DNA from: Epilithonimonas zeae
GTDB lineage: Bacteria > Bacteroidota > Bacteroidia > Flavobacteriales > Weeksellaceae
Direction: 5' to 3'
DNA: 64,000 nucleotides
Assembly (NCBI RefSeq): GCF_900141765.1
Contig: NZ_FSRK01000002.1
Coordinates: 496,001 to 560,000 of the forward strand
Part shown: positions 35,322 to 45,208 of the stretch, piece by piece
Layout of the letters: every line of letters begins with the position of its first letter
How positions within the stretch are numbered: position 1 is the first letter of the stretch
The notes under the pieces: model-generated
What the model was told of the DNA's origin: nothing
Databases searched by the model: none
Seen by the model: only the letters and a program-made list of their open reading frames with translations
Program-made: the position numbers and the translations under genes

Positions 35322-36407
35322 TTAATTGTTTTGAATTCTTAGCATCAACCTAGAAATCATATCTACTTCCTCCAAAGTCAAATCGACATAAAGCGGAAGA
35401 CAAAGCACACGTTTTGCAATATCTTCTGTAATTGGCAGATTGCTTTCAGATTTTACATAAGGTAAAGAATTGGCAAGCGAAGGATAAAAATATCGTCTTG
35501 TATAAATCTCATGGAGCTTAAGATGTTCAATGATTTTCAACATCAGTTCTTCACTCTCAAAAACGATGGGGTAGTAAGAGAAATTATTTTCAGAATCAGA
35601 ATGCCAAACAGGTCTTACAGCTTTTAGATTATGTAATTTTTCATCATATCTTTCTGTAATTTCCTTTCTTTTTTTATGAATAGAGTCAATGTATTTCAAA
35701 TTTGCCAATCCCATTGCAGCATGAAATTCTGAGTTTTTTCCGTTAAGTCCAAGTTCTGCAAAATTCTCAGGCCCGTCAAATCCAAAATTTCTAATATATG
35801 CTAGTTTTTTTAGTAACTCGGGATTTTTTGTAATGACTAATCCACCTTCTATTGAGTGGTAAAGTTTGGTTGCATGAAGAGAACAAGTGGAAATATCGCC
35901 GTATTCAAAAATAGATTTTCCATTGATTTCTACTCCAAAAGCGTGCGCCGCATCATAAATCACTTTCAAGTTATTTTTCTTTGCTATTTCCTCAATCTTC
36001 ACAACATCGCAAGGATTTCCATAAACGTGTGTTGCTAAAATTGCTGAAGTTTTATCAGTAATTGCAGCTTCAATCTTATCCGCATCAATATTTAATGAAT
36101 CTTGGTTAATATCGACAAAAACAGGCTGGCAGTTTTCCCAAACAATAGAACTTGTAGTCGCAACAAAAGAAAAAGGTGTTGTGATAATTTCTCCTTTCAG
36201 GTTCAATGCTTTGATAGCCATTTGTATAGCAACTGTTCCATTAGTCACAAATAGTAAATGACTGACTTTCAAAAATTCCTTTAGTTTCAGTTCGAGGTCA
36301 TTGGCAAGCGGACCCATATTGGTAAGCCATTGTCTTTTCCAAATCCCTTCCAAATAATATTGATAAACTTGTTGGGGCGGTAAAAATGGTTTCGTTACTG
36401 GAATCAT
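35322..36407 (-). CDS. DegT/DnrJ/EryC1/StrS sugar aminotransferase (VioA-like)
   Basis: PLP-dependent transaminase acting on a keto-sugar nucleotide. The 361 residues show VPVTKPFLP-type opening, the substrate loop TTPFSFVATTSSIVW, DAAHAFG, and the PLP lysine Lys181 in CSLHATKLYHSIEGG. This pattern resembles VioA-type dTDP-4-amino-4,6-dideoxyglucose transaminases. RfbA/RfbB in the same locus supply the expected keto-sugar and the next gene the N-acyltransferase. PglE-like action on a UDP-sugar is the main alternative. Confidence 0.85.
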   Translation of the reverse strand: MIPVTKPFLPPQQVYQYYLEGIWKRQWLTNMGPLANDLELKLKEFLKVSHLLFVTNGTVAIQMAIKALNLKGEIITTPFSFVATTSSIVWENCQPVFVDINQDSLNIDADKIEAAITDKTSAILATHVYGNPCDVVKIEEIAKKNNLKVIYDAAHAFGVEINGKSIFEYGDISTCSLHATKLYHSIEGGLVITKNPELLKKLAYIRNFGFDGPENFAELGLNGKNSEFHAAMGLANLKYIDSIHKKRKEITERYDEKLHNLKAVRPVWHSDSENNFSYYPIVFESEELMLKIIEHLKLHEIYTRRYFYPSLANSLPYVKSESNLPITEDIAKRVLCLPLYVDLTLEEVDMISRLMLRIQNN

Positions 36408-36451
36408 TGTGCTTTAAAATAAAAAATAGTTTAAATATTTATGTAAAAGTA

Positions 36452-36459
36452 CAAAGATA
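36452..36459 (-). promoter_or_regulatory. -7 promoter box (TATCTTTG) for the aminotransferase unit
   Basis: Minus-strand TATCTTTG lies 44 bases upstream of the start at 36407, with a TTTG (36478-36475) 15 bases further up. It heads a four-gene unit running to 32625. Confidence 0.5.
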
Positions 36460-36548
36460 TTTGTCTGTTTGAAACAAATAATCCTTCAAATTTTATTATT
36501 TGATAAAGTATTTTTTTGTGTTTCTTAAATATTAATAAATTTGTAGAA

Positions 36549-37409
36549 ATGAAAACGTTTTTAACCATTTTTACTCCTACTTATAACAGAGCTTATATTC
36601 TTCCAAAATTATATGAAAGTTTAAAGACTCAGACCAATAAAAATTTTGTTTGGCACATTGTAGATGATGGTTCTTCCGATGAAACAAAAATGTTGGTACA
36701 AAATTTCCAAAATGAAGATCAGATAGAGATACAATATTTTTTTCAGGAAAATATGGGGAAACATTTTGCAGTTAATCAGGGGCTGAAAAAAACAGAAACT
36801 GAATTTTTCTGCGTTATTGATAGTGATGATTATTTAGCTGAAAATGCGGTTGAAGAGATGGAATCACTTTCTCATAAAATAAAAAAAAATGATCAAATTG
36901 CTGGCTTTACTTTCATAAGGTTTTCTGAAAAAATAAATTATGATAAAGCAAAATATGGAAAGAATGAGTGGATCTCTTCTAGGAGAATAAATTATGAATG
37001 GGAATTTCCTGGTGAAATGATATTTTGCATCAAAACAAATGTTCACCAACAATTCTATTTCCCCGAATTTGAAGGTGAAAAGTTCTGCCCAGAATCATTA
37101 ATTCTCAGGAGAATAGAAAGGCAATTTAAAATATTAGTAACAGATAAAGTTCTGGCTTTTGGTGATTATCTTGAAGATGGCTTAATGAACAACTACTATC
37201 AACTTCTTCTGAAAAGCCCCAAAAGTTCTCTACTGAATATCAAAGAACGTTTTCAAGATGAAATATCTCCAGAAGAAAAGTCCAATCTTGTAAAAACCTA
37301 CTGGGATATTGCCTCAAAAACCAAGCAGCCATTTTTCACGAAGTTTTTTGGTATCAATCCTTTTCTTATTTTAAATTTTCTGATCAATAAAAAGCTAAAA
37401 CATCAATGA
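36549..37409 (+). CDS. Glycosyltransferase family 2
   Basis: A 286-residue GT2 protein. MKTFLTIFTPTYNRAYILPKL opens the domain at 36549 (the upstream in-frame ATG adds a short non-family extension). HIVDDGSSDET binds the nucleotide, and FFCVIDSDDYLAENAVEEM is the metal site. It overlaps the next GT2 gene by 4 bases (ATGA), so the two are coupled. A plausible TAAATTTG box lies only 6 bases before the ATG. Notably AT-rich. Confidence 0.9.
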   Translation: MKTFLTIFTPTYNRAYILPKLYESLKTQTNKNFVWHIVDDGSSDETKMLVQNFQNEDQIEIQYFFQENMGKHFAVNQGLKKTETEFFCVIDSDDYLAENAVEEMESLSHKIKKNDQIAGFTFIRFSEKINYDKAKYGKNEWISSRRINYEWEFPGEMIFCIKTNVHQQFYFPEFEGEKFCPESLILRRIERQFKILVTDKVLAFGDYLEDGLMNNYYQLLLKSPKSSLLNIKERFQDEISPEEKSNLVKTYWDIASKTKQPFFTKFFGINPFLILNFLINKKLKHQ

Positions 37410-38410
37410 AAAAAATATCTATTGTTATTCCTGTCTACAACGCTGAAGATTATATTCTTAGATGTCTGGATTCTATTAAAAATCAGAGCTACAAAAATTT
37501 TGAAATTATTCTTGTTAATGACAGAAGTTCTGATAATACATTAGATGTTTTGAATCGTTATAAGCTTATAAACAACGATTTAGATGTAAAAATATTTACA
37601 AATGAGAAAAACTCAGGTCCCAGTATTAGCAGAAATTTGGGAATCGAAATGTCAACAGGAGAATACCTGTTTTTTATAGATGCTGATGATGATTTGGTAG
37701 ATTCTACCGCATTAGAAAGTCTTATTAATAAAACATACGATAAACCCGATATTGTAATGGGGGGAAATAATTTTTTTGTAGATGGTAAGTTGACAGTTAG
37801 CAACTATCACACGCTTAAAAATAAAAAAGAAACTTATATAAATAATGAAATTCTAAATGGTTTTTTCTCAACAGAATGGGCTTCTGTTGTTTGGAACAAA
37901 TTATATGATATTCAGTTTGTAAAAAAAAACCATCTGAGATTTGCGGAAAGATTACTCCATGAGGACGAGTTATGGGTTTTTCAGGCATCTGCACTTGCGC
38001 AAAAAGTCAATTTTGTAAATAAAAAGACTTACAATTATTATTATTCTAATAAAGGTTCTATTACTGCAAATGTTGGTATCAAAAACCTGAATGATTATAA
38101 AGCAATTTTAAAAGAAAAACTAAAATTTTCCGAGGAGTACGATTTATATGATATTAATAATCAAACACAAAATTATGTCAAGAATTTTGCAAAAAGAATT
38201 TTATTAGCAAAAGTAGCATTGCTGGATTATAAAACCTTCCGAAGTTTTTATTCCGATCTTAAAGAAGATTTCAAAAACTATTTTCCTGCAAAAGAAGAGT
38301 TTAGTTTAAATTCTTTATTGGCATACTATCTTTATAAAATGAAGTTTGATAAGGACTTCTTCTTGTATGGTAAATTTCCAAAATATATCAATCCGCTTTT
38401 GAAAATCTAA
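37406..38410 (+). CDS. Glycosyltransferase family 2
   Basis: A 334-residue GT2 enzyme: MKKISIVIPVYNAEDYILRCLD, LVNDRSSDNTLDV, NSGPSISRNLGIE and the metal site YLFFIDADDDLV. A later LLHEDELWVFQASAL matches the same region in the GT2 at 28203, so these two may be paralogues. Its stop overlaps the stop of the convergent GT2 at 38407 by 3 bases, leaving no terminator. Confidence 0.92.
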   Translation: MKKISIVIPVYNAEDYILRCLDSIKNQSYKNFEIILVNDRSSDNTLDVLNRYKLINNDLDVKIFTNEKNSGPSISRNLGIEMSTGEYLFFIDADDDLVDSTALESLINKTYDKPDIVMGGNNFFVDGKLTVSNYHTLKNKKETYINNEILNGFFSTEWASVVWNKLYDIQFVKKNHLRFAERLLHEDELWVFQASALAQKVNFVNKKTYNYYYSNKGSITANVGIKNLNDYKAILKEKLKFSEEYDLYDINNQTQNYVKNFAKRILLAKVALLDYKTFRSFYSDLKEDFKNYFPAKEEFSLNSLLAYYLYKMKFDKDFFLYGKFPKYINPLLKI

Positions 38411-39225
38411 TCGATATATTTTCTCTCGTAATTTCTTTTGCGATAAATCAAATTGTAGATTTTGTCTTTGAAATTTCTCAGCATTGTTCCTGGTTTTCCG
38501 TTGTAGAATTTAGAGTATTCATCAAAATATTTTGCCATATTCTGGATTTCCTCAGAAACATTTTCGGCCAGATATTTTTTCTGCTCACTGAAACTCAAAT
38601 CCGTATTGGTATTGCTGATTCCAGTTTTTTCGAAGATACTTATAAACTCGTTAATATACTTTTGAGAAATATTATGATGAATAAAAATATCCATCATAAA
38701 AGTCCAGTCAGAAGCAATTCTATTACCCTCATCATACATCCCATATTTTTCGAAAAGTTCTTTTTTGAAAAAAGCCGACTGATGGCAGATTGGTTCTTTC
38801 AAGAGTGACCCAACAGTTATTCGGGACGGTATTCTATATTCATATTTTTTACGGTTTTCCAGCTCATAATAAGCATTTCCGTAAATAATATCTTCGTTAT
38901 TAAAATGAGGTACTATTTTTTCTAAAATTTCCGTTGAAGAAAAACGGTCACCACTATTCATAAAAATCAAATAATCTCCTTTTGAGTTGGTAATTCCTTT
39001 GTTCATTGCGTTATAAATTCCTTTGTCAGGTTCGCTGATCCAGAAATTAATTTGAGACGAATACGACTCTAATAATTCTTTGCTTCCATCATTAGAATTA
39101 CCATCAATTATAACAAATTCAAAATCTTTCCAGGTTTGCGAAATGATACTTTTAATCGTTTCTTCCAAACCAGATTTGTTGTTATAAGCTACAGTTATGA
39201 TAGAAATCAGAGGTTGATTTTGCAT
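38407..39225 (-). CDS. Glycosyltransferase family 2 (WcaA/PGL-type)
   Basis: A 272-residue GT2 enzyme with LISIITVAYNNKSGLEETIKS, VIIDGNSNDGSKELLE and the characteristic WISEPDKGIYNAMNKGI, followed by GDYLIFMNSGDRF. This subgroup is common in colanic-acid-like and O-antigen loci. It lies 57 bases after gmd and is probably the last gene of the long minus-strand operon that starts with ugd. Confidence 0.92.
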   Translation of the reverse strand: MQNQPLISIITVAYNNKSGLEETIKSIISQTWKDFEFVIIDGNSNDGSKELLESYSSQINFWISEPDKGIYNAMNKGITNSKGDYLIFMNSGDRFSSTEILEKIVPHFNNEDIIYGNAYYELENRKKYEYRIPSRITVGSLLKEPICHQSAFFKKELFEKYGMYDEGNRIASDWTFMMDIFIHHNISQKYINEFISIFEKTGISNTNTDLSFSEQKKYLAENVSEEIQNMAKYFDEYSKFYNGKPGTMLRNFKDKIYNLIYRKRNYERKYID

Positions 39226-39282
39226 AGAATTATTATGAATATTTATAGAGACGGAGAGAAAAATCTCTCCGCTATTTTGTTT

Positions 39283-40356
39283 TTACATTATTTTCAAATC
39301 TTCCTGCATCATTTCTTTTACAAGACTGGCAAGATCATATTTTGGTTCCCAGCCAAGTTTTGTTTTTGATTTTGTAGGATCTCCAATTAATAAATCAACT
39401 TCTGTGGGTCTGTAATATTGAGGATCAATTTTCACAACAGTTTTACCAATTTCTAATTGATATTCCGGATTGTTACATTTTGCCACTTTTGCCACTTCAT
39501 TTTCATTCTTTCCTTCAAATGTTAATTCTATTCCTGCTTCTGCAAAAGCCATTCTTACAAAATCTCTTACGTAAGTCGTTTTTCCTGTTGCAATTACATA
39601 ATCTTCTGCTACATCCTGCTGCAGAATTCTCCACATCGCTTCAACATAATCTTTGGCGTGCCCCCAATCTCTTTGTGCATCAAGATTTCCAAGATAAAGA
39701 ACTTCCTGTTTTCTTTTTGCGATTGCTGCGGTTGCCATCGTTATTTTTCTAGTTACAAAAGTTTCTCCTCTTCTTGGAGACTCGTGATTGAAAAGTATTC
39801 CGTTGCAAGCATACATATTATAGGCTTCACGATAATTTTTAGTAATCCAAAATCCGTAGATTTTCGCTACACCGTAAGGAGATCTTGGATAGAAAGGCGA
39901 ATTCTCATCATAAAAACCAGCAGCATTTTTATTTTCTTCCAAACCACCATAAAGTTCTGATGTTGAAGCCTGATAGATTCTGGTTTTCTTTTCCAAACCA
40001 AGGATACGAACAGCTTCCAGAATTCTCAAAGTTCCTATTCCATCTACATTGGCCACATATTCCGGAGAGTCAAATGATACTTTCACGTGCGACATTGCAC
40101 CAAGATTATAGATCTCGTCTGGCTGAACTTCTTGGATGATTCTAATGATGTTTGTAGAATCTGTCAAATCGCCGTAATGTAATTTGAAATTCACATGATT
40201 TTCGTGCTGATCTACATAAAGATGATCGATTCTCTGAGTATTGAATGAAGATGCTCTTCTTTTGATTCCGTGAACTTTATAGCCTTTTTCTAAAAGTAGT
40301 TCTGCCAAATAAGAACCATCTTGCCCTGTTACGCCTGTTATTAATGCCGTTTTCAT
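39283..40356 (-). CDS. gmd: GDP-mannose 4,6-dehydratase
   Basis: First step of GDP-L-fucose synthesis, GDP-mannose to GDP-4-keto-6-deoxymannose. The 357-residue extended SDR has [21 protein letters not shown] at the start, STSELYGG, and the catalytic YxxxK in [12 protein letters not shown]. The segment [18 protein letters not shown] is a Gmd hallmark. Fcl lies two genes upstream, with a fucosyltransferase-like gene in between; gmd directly abuts that gene with no gap. Confidence 0.97.
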   Translation of the reverse strand: MKTALITGVTGQDGSYLAELLLEKGYKVHGIKRRASSFNTQRIDHLYVDQHENHVNFKLHYGDLTDSTNIIRIIQEVQPDEIYNLGAMSHVKVSFDSPEYVANVDGIGTLRILEAVRILGLEKKTRIYQASTSELYGGLEENKNAAGFYDENSPFYPRSPYGVAKIYGFWITKNYREAYNMYACNGILFNHESPRRGETFVTRKITMATAAIAKRKQEVLYLGNLDAQRDWGHAKDYVEAMWRILQQDVAEDYVIATGKTTYVRDFVRMAFAEAGIELTFEGKNENEVAKVAKCNNPEYQLEIGKTVVKIDPQYYRPTEVDLLIGDPTKSKTKLGWEPKYDLASLVKEMMQEDLKIM

Positions 40357-41184
40357 CTATTTTGTTTTGTATTTGTAACCTCCTATTTCGTTAATTATTT
40401 TGTCTTTCGTAATCGTTTCTTCCGGATCATAGATGTGATAATAAGGAACTTCACCCATTACACTTGCCCATTGAGAAAATGTTGAAGGTGCACCTAAAAG
40501 ATAATGTGCCTGAGACATTAGGTATTGATCTTCGATTGGTCCTTCTTTGGACTGAATTACATTTCCAAATTCTTGTATATATCGCTCCAAATCAAAATTT
40601 TCATCATTGGTACAAATCAGAAATTTATAATTTTCTTTCGGGAGGGATTTTAGAAATTCTTTTATTTTCTTAATGTAAAGATCATCATCAAAGAAAAATT
40701 TTCCTTCCATAAAGTCTTTATAATCGCCTCTCCTGATATGAATAATGATGATTTTTTCATCAGTATTATGCTGAAGATATTTTTGCCTCAAAGTATCTTT
40801 ATCAACTTTTGGTTCAAACAGTTTTTGATAATGTCTGATATCTTCTTCTCTGTAAAGATCATTATTAAAAAACCAACCGTAGCAGAAATTGACCAAATAA
40901 TCTTTTTTTACTAGCTCTCTATATTTTGGAATCTCTCTTTCGTCATTAAAGCCGATAATACAATTTGGATTAAGTTTTCTGTAATATCGATTATATAAAA
41001 ATTTCTTAACTATATAAGGCGTTTTTGGGGATTCTGGAAGATTTGGAAAATCCTTACAATATTTCTCTGTGAAAGTCGGAGAATAAAAAGTCACATCATT
41101 TCTTCTGCAAAACGCATCTGCGTGCATAAACTGGAAAAGATCATTTCCACGACCACCACCTAATATAGAAAGACAAATCAACAT
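40357..41184 (-). CDS. Alpha-1,2-fucosyltransferase-like protein (GT11)
   Basis: A 275-residue GT-B-like enzyme with the hallmark HIRRGDY at 149-155, which binds the GDP-fucose phosphate region in GT11. The opening SILGGGRGNDLFQFMHADAF is a diverged version of the usual GLGNQMFQYA motif, and the late APSTFSQWASVMG corresponds to the SSFSWWAA region. It is packed without gaps between fcl (stop next to its start) and gmd, which make its expected donor GDP-L-fucose. Confidence 0.8.
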   Translation of the reverse strand: MLICLSILGGGRGNDLFQFMHADAFCRRNDVTFYSPTFTEKYCKDFPNLPESPKTPYIVKKFLYNRYYRKLNPNCIIGFNDEREIPKYRELVKKDYLVNFCYGWFFNNDLYREEDIRHYQKLFEPKVDKDTLRQKYLQHNTDEKIIIIHIRRGDYKDFMEGKFFFDDDLYIKKIKEFLKSLPKENYKFLICTNDENFDLERYIQEFGNVIQSKEGPIEDQYLMSQAHYLLGAPSTFSQWASVMGEVPYYHIYDPEETITKDKIINEIGGYKYKTK

Positions 41185-42108
41185 TTAGTTTTTAAATTTT
41201 TTCTCATAAACATCTCTAATACCTTCTTCCAATTCTATTTTTGCTTTCCAACCCATATCATTGATTTTTGTAACATCCATCAATTTTCTAGGTGTTCCGT
41301 CCGGTTTTGAAGTGTCCCAAACAAGACTGCCTTCGTAACCAACAATTTTCTTTACCAATAAAGCTAAATCCTTAATGCTGATGTCTTCGCCTATACCCAC
41401 GTTAACGTGTCCAAAATCATTATAATTCTGCATCAGAAAGATACATGCTTCCGCAAGATCATCGGAATGTAAAAACTCACGAAGTGGTGTACCTGTTCCC
41501 CAGACTACAACTTCCGGATGATTTTGTTCTTTAGCTTCGTGGAATTTTCTTAACAAAGCAGGCAAAACGTGAGAATTATTCAAATCATAATTGTCATTGG
41601 GCCCATACATATTGGTTGGCATTGCCGAAATGAAATTAGAATTGTACTGACTTCTGTAAGCATCACACATTTTGATTCCCGCAATTTTGGCAATAGCGTA
41701 TGGTTCATTGGTTGGTTCCAAAGTTCCAGTTAATAAAGAATCTTCCTTCAAAGGTTGAGGAGCCATTTTTGGATAAATACAGCTTGAACCTAAGAACAAA
41801 AGCTTTTTAACATCGTTGGTGTGAGCCTGATGAATCACATTGTTCTGGATCATCATATTTTCATAAAGAAACTCTGCTCTGTATGTGTTATTAGCTTGGA
41901 TTCCACCAACTTTTGCTGCTGCTAAGAATACATATTCCGGTTTTTCCTGTGCAAAAAAATCTGCAGTTTGGTTATAATCTCTCAAATCAACTTCATTGGA
42001 AGTTCTTGTGATAATATTCGTAAAGCCCTGCTTTTCCAATGCTCTTAGAATTGCACTTCCTACTAGTCCGCGATGACCGGCAACATATATTTTGGAATTC
42101 TTTTTCAT
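41185..42108 (-). CDS. fcl: GDP-L-fucose synthase
   Basis: A bifunctional 3,5-epimerase/4-reductase completing GDP-L-fucose. Its 307 residues show the NADP loop [10 protein letters not shown] (residues 12-21), [23 protein letters not shown], and the YxxxK in [36 protein letters not shown] and the histidine/cysteine epimerase positions fit the family. Its start overlaps the upstream stop by one base. Confidence 0.97.
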   Translation of the reverse strand: MKKNSKIYVAGHRGLVGSAILRALEKQGFTNIITRTSNEVDLRDYNQTADFFAQEKPEYVFLAAAKVGGIQANNTYRAEFLYENMMIQNNVIHQAHTNDVKKLLFLGSSCIYPKMAPQPLKEDSLLTGTLEPTNEPYAIAKIAGIKMCDAYRSQYNSNFISAMPTNMYGPNDNYDLNNSHVLPALLRKFHEAKEQNHPEVVVWGTGTPLREFLHSDDLAEACIFLMQNYNDFGHVNVGIGEDISIKDLALLVKKIVGYEGSLVWDTSKPDGTPRKLMDVTKINDMGWKAKIELEEGIRDVYEKKFKN

Positions 42109-42920
42109 TATTTTTTTATTCTATAATAAAGTTTTTTTAATTGGCTTTTAAGTTTGTTGTCTGGGACATAATCCAATCTTCTGCTTGCTTTTAGAATTTG
42201 ATCTGGATAGTCACCTTCACTCAATTCATCTTTAACTAAGATATTAATTTTGTCTTCGTAATATCGAACAATTATTGATAAAACAGATTGGTCGTGCCGA
42301 TGTGATGAAAATTCGGAACTTTGTTTTTCAAAAAGCAAAGGATCCGCTACGAGATCAGGACGAAGGATCATCACATCCAGCCATTGTTTTATAAGCATCA
42401 TTGTATCAGGTGTTTTCTTTACGATGATGAATCCTGCCATTAACTTATTTTTTTCTAACCACGTTTCATTGTCAAAAATGGGTTGAAAAGTTTCTTGCAG
42501 ATTTTTTTTCATCCAATATTTTAACTTAGGACTGTCATTAAAAGCAGGGTTAAATTTGCTAAAAGCATAATTACGGTTTTCACTGTATTGGTAGAAGATA
42601 GCGTTTTTATGATTCAGTATTTCTAATTCTGCCTTCCAACCATCAGGGTTTTTTAGTTCACATCCAGAATCTGAATAAACCAGAAGATCTCCGTCTTTCA
42701 ATTTTGAAAGACTGTCATATATAACATAAGCTTTCCATATCCAGAAACCTCCTTTTTTCTTATCTAAAAACAAAGGAGAAGATTGAATGGATAACGGTAA
42801 GTCCTTGTAATCATATCGCTGTGTTGCATCGAAGATATTTAAAGATTTGGCTTCTTCGATAATTCTTTTAGCAGAATGAACGAAAGCGTTGCTACCATAT
42901 GTTATGAATTTTTTTTTCAT
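42108..42920 (-). CDS. Putative capsular-type glycosyltransferase of unnamed family
   Basis: A 270-residue protein with the segment [18 protein letters not shown], then [14 protein letters not shown], a DxD-like acidic motif at about residue 83. A later [20 protein letters not shown] carries the histidine/aspartate pair seen in related locus proteins. I recognise the pattern as common in O-antigen loci, near GT32-like enzymes, but cannot assign a family with certainty. It sits 1 base after the 42922 gene and overlaps fcl. Confidence 0.6.
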   Translation of the reverse strand: MKKKFITYGSNAFVHSAKRIIEEAKSLNIFDATQRYDYKDLPLSIQSSPLFLDKKKGGFWIWKAYVIYDSLSKLKDGDLLVYSDSGCELKNPDGWKAELEILNHKNAIFYQYSENRNYAFSKFNPAFNDSPKLKYWMKKNLQETFQPIFDNETWLEKNKLMAGFIIVKKTPDTMMLIKQWLDVMILRPDLVADPLLFEKQSSEFSSHRHDQSVLSIIVRYYEDKINILVKDELSEGDYPDQILKASRRLDYVPDNKLKSQLKKLYYRIKK

Positions 42921-42921
42921 A

Positions 42922-43902
42922 TTACCAATATGCAGAGAAATCTAATTTGTCAGTAGTTGCAAAGTCAGGGGTTTCCTCTCTCGAAGGTCTTATCCAATAA
43001 TCATTTTTAAAATGAAATATATCTTTCCAACCTGTGGTTTCCCAACGTGTACCAATAATTCCAAAAAGTAGCTGAGTAGCACCACCAAGATGAATTGCTT
43101 TTTTGCCACGACGCTTGGCGTGAGCTGCAAGATGGAAACCATATGGTCCACAACCTATAATTGCTATGTCATAGTCTTCCTCATCCATCTGTGACTTCAT
43201 AAAGTTTAGAACTTCAAACCAATCCTCAAATTTATTTTGATTGATACCGAGAAAGGTATGAAATGTATTGATCGTTTTTAACTCAAATTGAGGCAGAACA
43301 TTCTTATCTTTAAAAAGCAGTTCTCTTTTTTCGTACTGTTCCTGTATACTTTTCGTAAATGGATGTATGACGAGAATTTTTTTATTTTTAAGAGTTTTGC
43401 TCCATGGATTCTTGTGATAATAAGGTTCAAGATCCTTTAGATCTACAGTAATCAATTTTTTTGGATAATATTTTTTAACTCTTTTCTCACTTTCCTGCCA
43501 AGAACCAAGAATATCCAGACATTCTATATCCTGAAGGAAAAGCTTAGAAAATTTTTCTATGAGTTGATACCTATCTTCATTTTTTTTAGAGAATAGATTA
43601 AGTTTATCAATAGCTTGTTCGTTCCATCCAAAATTATTAAAATCACCTTTAATGTAATCCAATGTTTGGAATATCTTAGGTTTTTTAATTTCCAGATAAT
43701 TGGTTAAAACGTCGAGTTCGATTCCTCCAAATCGAGCAATCATACTTGACTTTGAGCTTAGAACCTCCCTTTCAATAGCATCCGAAGCTTCTTGTTCTGT
43801 GAGATCTGATGCAAATGTATGCGCAAAATAATCGTTAAAATTAATTTTGTTCCTATACGTATATGATCTTCTGAGTCTCTCGATAAGCCAATTCATAGTC
43901 AA
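42922..43902 (-). CDS. GT-D-fold-like putative glycosyltransferase
   Basis: A 326-residue protein. Near residue 58 it has IARFGGIELDVL, which recalls the RFGDGE motif of GT-D (DUF1792-type) transferases but without the first acidic residue. The C-terminal part has IAIIGCGPYGFHLAAHAK and AIHLGGATQLLFGIIG, which match the late GT-D-like segment. No secretion signal. It follows wzt by 2 bases in the exporter operon. Transferase function is inferred. Confidence 0.6.
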   Translation of the reverse strand: MTMNWLIERLRRSYTYRNKINFNDYFAHTFASDLTEQEASDAIEREVLSSKSSMIARFGGIELDVLTNYLEIKKPKIFQTLDYIKGDFNNFGWNEQAIDKLNLFSKKNEDRYQLIEKFSKLFLQDIECLDILGSWQESEKRVKKYYPKKLITVDLKDLEPYYHKNPWSKTLKNKKILVIHPFTKSIQEQYEKRELLFKDKNVLPQFELKTINTFHTFLGINQNKFEDWFEVLNFMKSQMDEEDYDIAIIGCGPYGFHLAAHAKRRGKKAIHLGGATQLLFGIIGTRWETTGWKDIFHFKNDYWIRPSREETPDFATTDKLDFSAYW

Positions 43903-43904
43903 AG

Positions 43905-45161
43905 TTATTTTAGATATAACATCCCGGCATTATCAATCATAAATACCCATCCATTTTTCATTGGAACGCCCTCAAACTCTACCTTTATTTTAGATGTTAG
44001 TTCCATAAATGTTGTTTTACCTGGGTCGCAAAGCGTTAACGACATATACATGCTCCCTTTATTTATATCAGCAGGTAAAGTGATAGTTCTTTCTAATGAA
44101 AATTCGCCCGGTTCAAACTTTTGGGTTTTACCACCATAGTGGGAAGGACTGTAGAATGCAAAAGGGGTATCATAATTATTAAAGAAAAAGCTTTCAACAT
44201 CAAAATGCATAGGTTCTTTTATTTGCCCCTTGATTGATATATTAATCTCATTAACATCATTCGGAATGAAAAGCGAGGTTTGAGACGAGCCGTTAATTTG
44301 TATATCATCTATTATAAGGGATGGGGATTTTGTCTTGACATAGTCCATCAAAGAGTTTCCCTCAAAAGAATTACTATTAGAATAAAGTTCAACACATCTA
44401 TCGATGTTTCCTTCATAATTCAACGTTCCCTTATCTAAAAAGATTCCTTTATTACAAAGCTGCTTGATAGATGCCATGTTGTGGCTGACAAATAGGACGG
44501 TTCTCCCTTCTCCAGAGCTTACATCCCCCATCTTTCCCAAACATTTTTTCTGAAACTCCAGATCTCCTACCGCTAAAACTTCATCTACAATTAAGACTTC
44601 TGATTCCAAATGTGCAGCTACTGCGAATGCAAGACGCACATACATTCCTGAACTATAGCGCTTTACTGGCGTATCAATGTATTTTTCTACACCTGAAAAA
44701 TCTACAATTTCATCAAATTTTCTTGTGATCTCTTTTCTCGTCATACCAAGAATTGCACCGTTCAAAAATACATTTTCACGACCTGTCATCTCCGGGTGAA
44801 AACCTGTTCCTACTTCTAACAAAGAAGCAATTCTTCCACTAGTATATATTTTTCCAGTAGTTGGTTTTGTAACCTTACTGAGTAATTTTAATAAAGTTGA
44901 TTTTCCTGCACCGTTTCTACCAATAATTCCTACAGCATCACCTTGCTCTATTTCAAAATTGATATCCTTCAAGGACCAGACATAATCACTTCCACCTTTT
45001 GTTGTTCTGTCATTAACTTCTCCAATCCTTAAGTAAGGATCCTCTTTTCCTCTCACCCTGTGCCAGAAACGATTGAGATCGTGAGATAAAGTCCCCGTTC
45101 CAACTTGTCCTAGACGGTATTGTTTAGAAATGTGTTCTGCCTTTATTGCGATAGGTTTCAT
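43905..45161 (-). CDS. wzt: Polysaccharide ABC exporter, ATP-binding subunit with C-terminal binding domain
   Basis: The ATPase of an ABC-2-type O-polysaccharide exporter, 418 residues. Walker A is GRNGAGKST (81-89), the signature YSSGMYVRLAFA lies at 169-180, and Walker B VLIVDEVLAVGD at 189-200. The insert VNDRTTKGGSDYVWSL is usual for Wzt-type proteins. About 170 extra residues at the C-terminus (from about 245) match a Wzt C-terminal beta-sandwich, which in studied systems recognises the modified end of the polysaccharide. Wzm is encoded 47 bases upstream. Confidence 0.92.
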   Translation of the reverse strand: MKPIAIKAEHISKQYRLGQVGTGTLSHDLNRFWHRVRGKEDPYLRIGEVNDRTTKGGSDYVWSLKDINFEIEQGDAVGIIGRNGAGKSTLLKLLSKVTKPTTGKIYTSGRIASLLEVGTGFHPEMTGRENVFLNGAILGMTRKEITRKFDEIVDFSGVEKYIDTPVKRYSSGMYVRLAFAVAAHLESEVLIVDEVLAVGDLEFQKKCLGKMGDVSSGEGRTVLFVSHNMASIKQLCNKGIFLDKGTLNYEGNIDRCVELYSNSNSFEGNSLMDYVKTKSPSLIIDDIQINGSSQTSLFIPNDVNEINISIKGQIKEPMHFDVESFFFNNYDTPFAFYSPSHYGGKTQKFEPGEFSLERTITLPADINKGSMYMSLTLCDPGKTTFMELTSKIKVEFEGVPMKNGWVFMIDNAGMLYLK

Positions 45162-45208
45162 TTTTGTGTTTGTGTTAATTGGTTCCAGTTGCCCGAGAAG
45201 TTGTTTTA

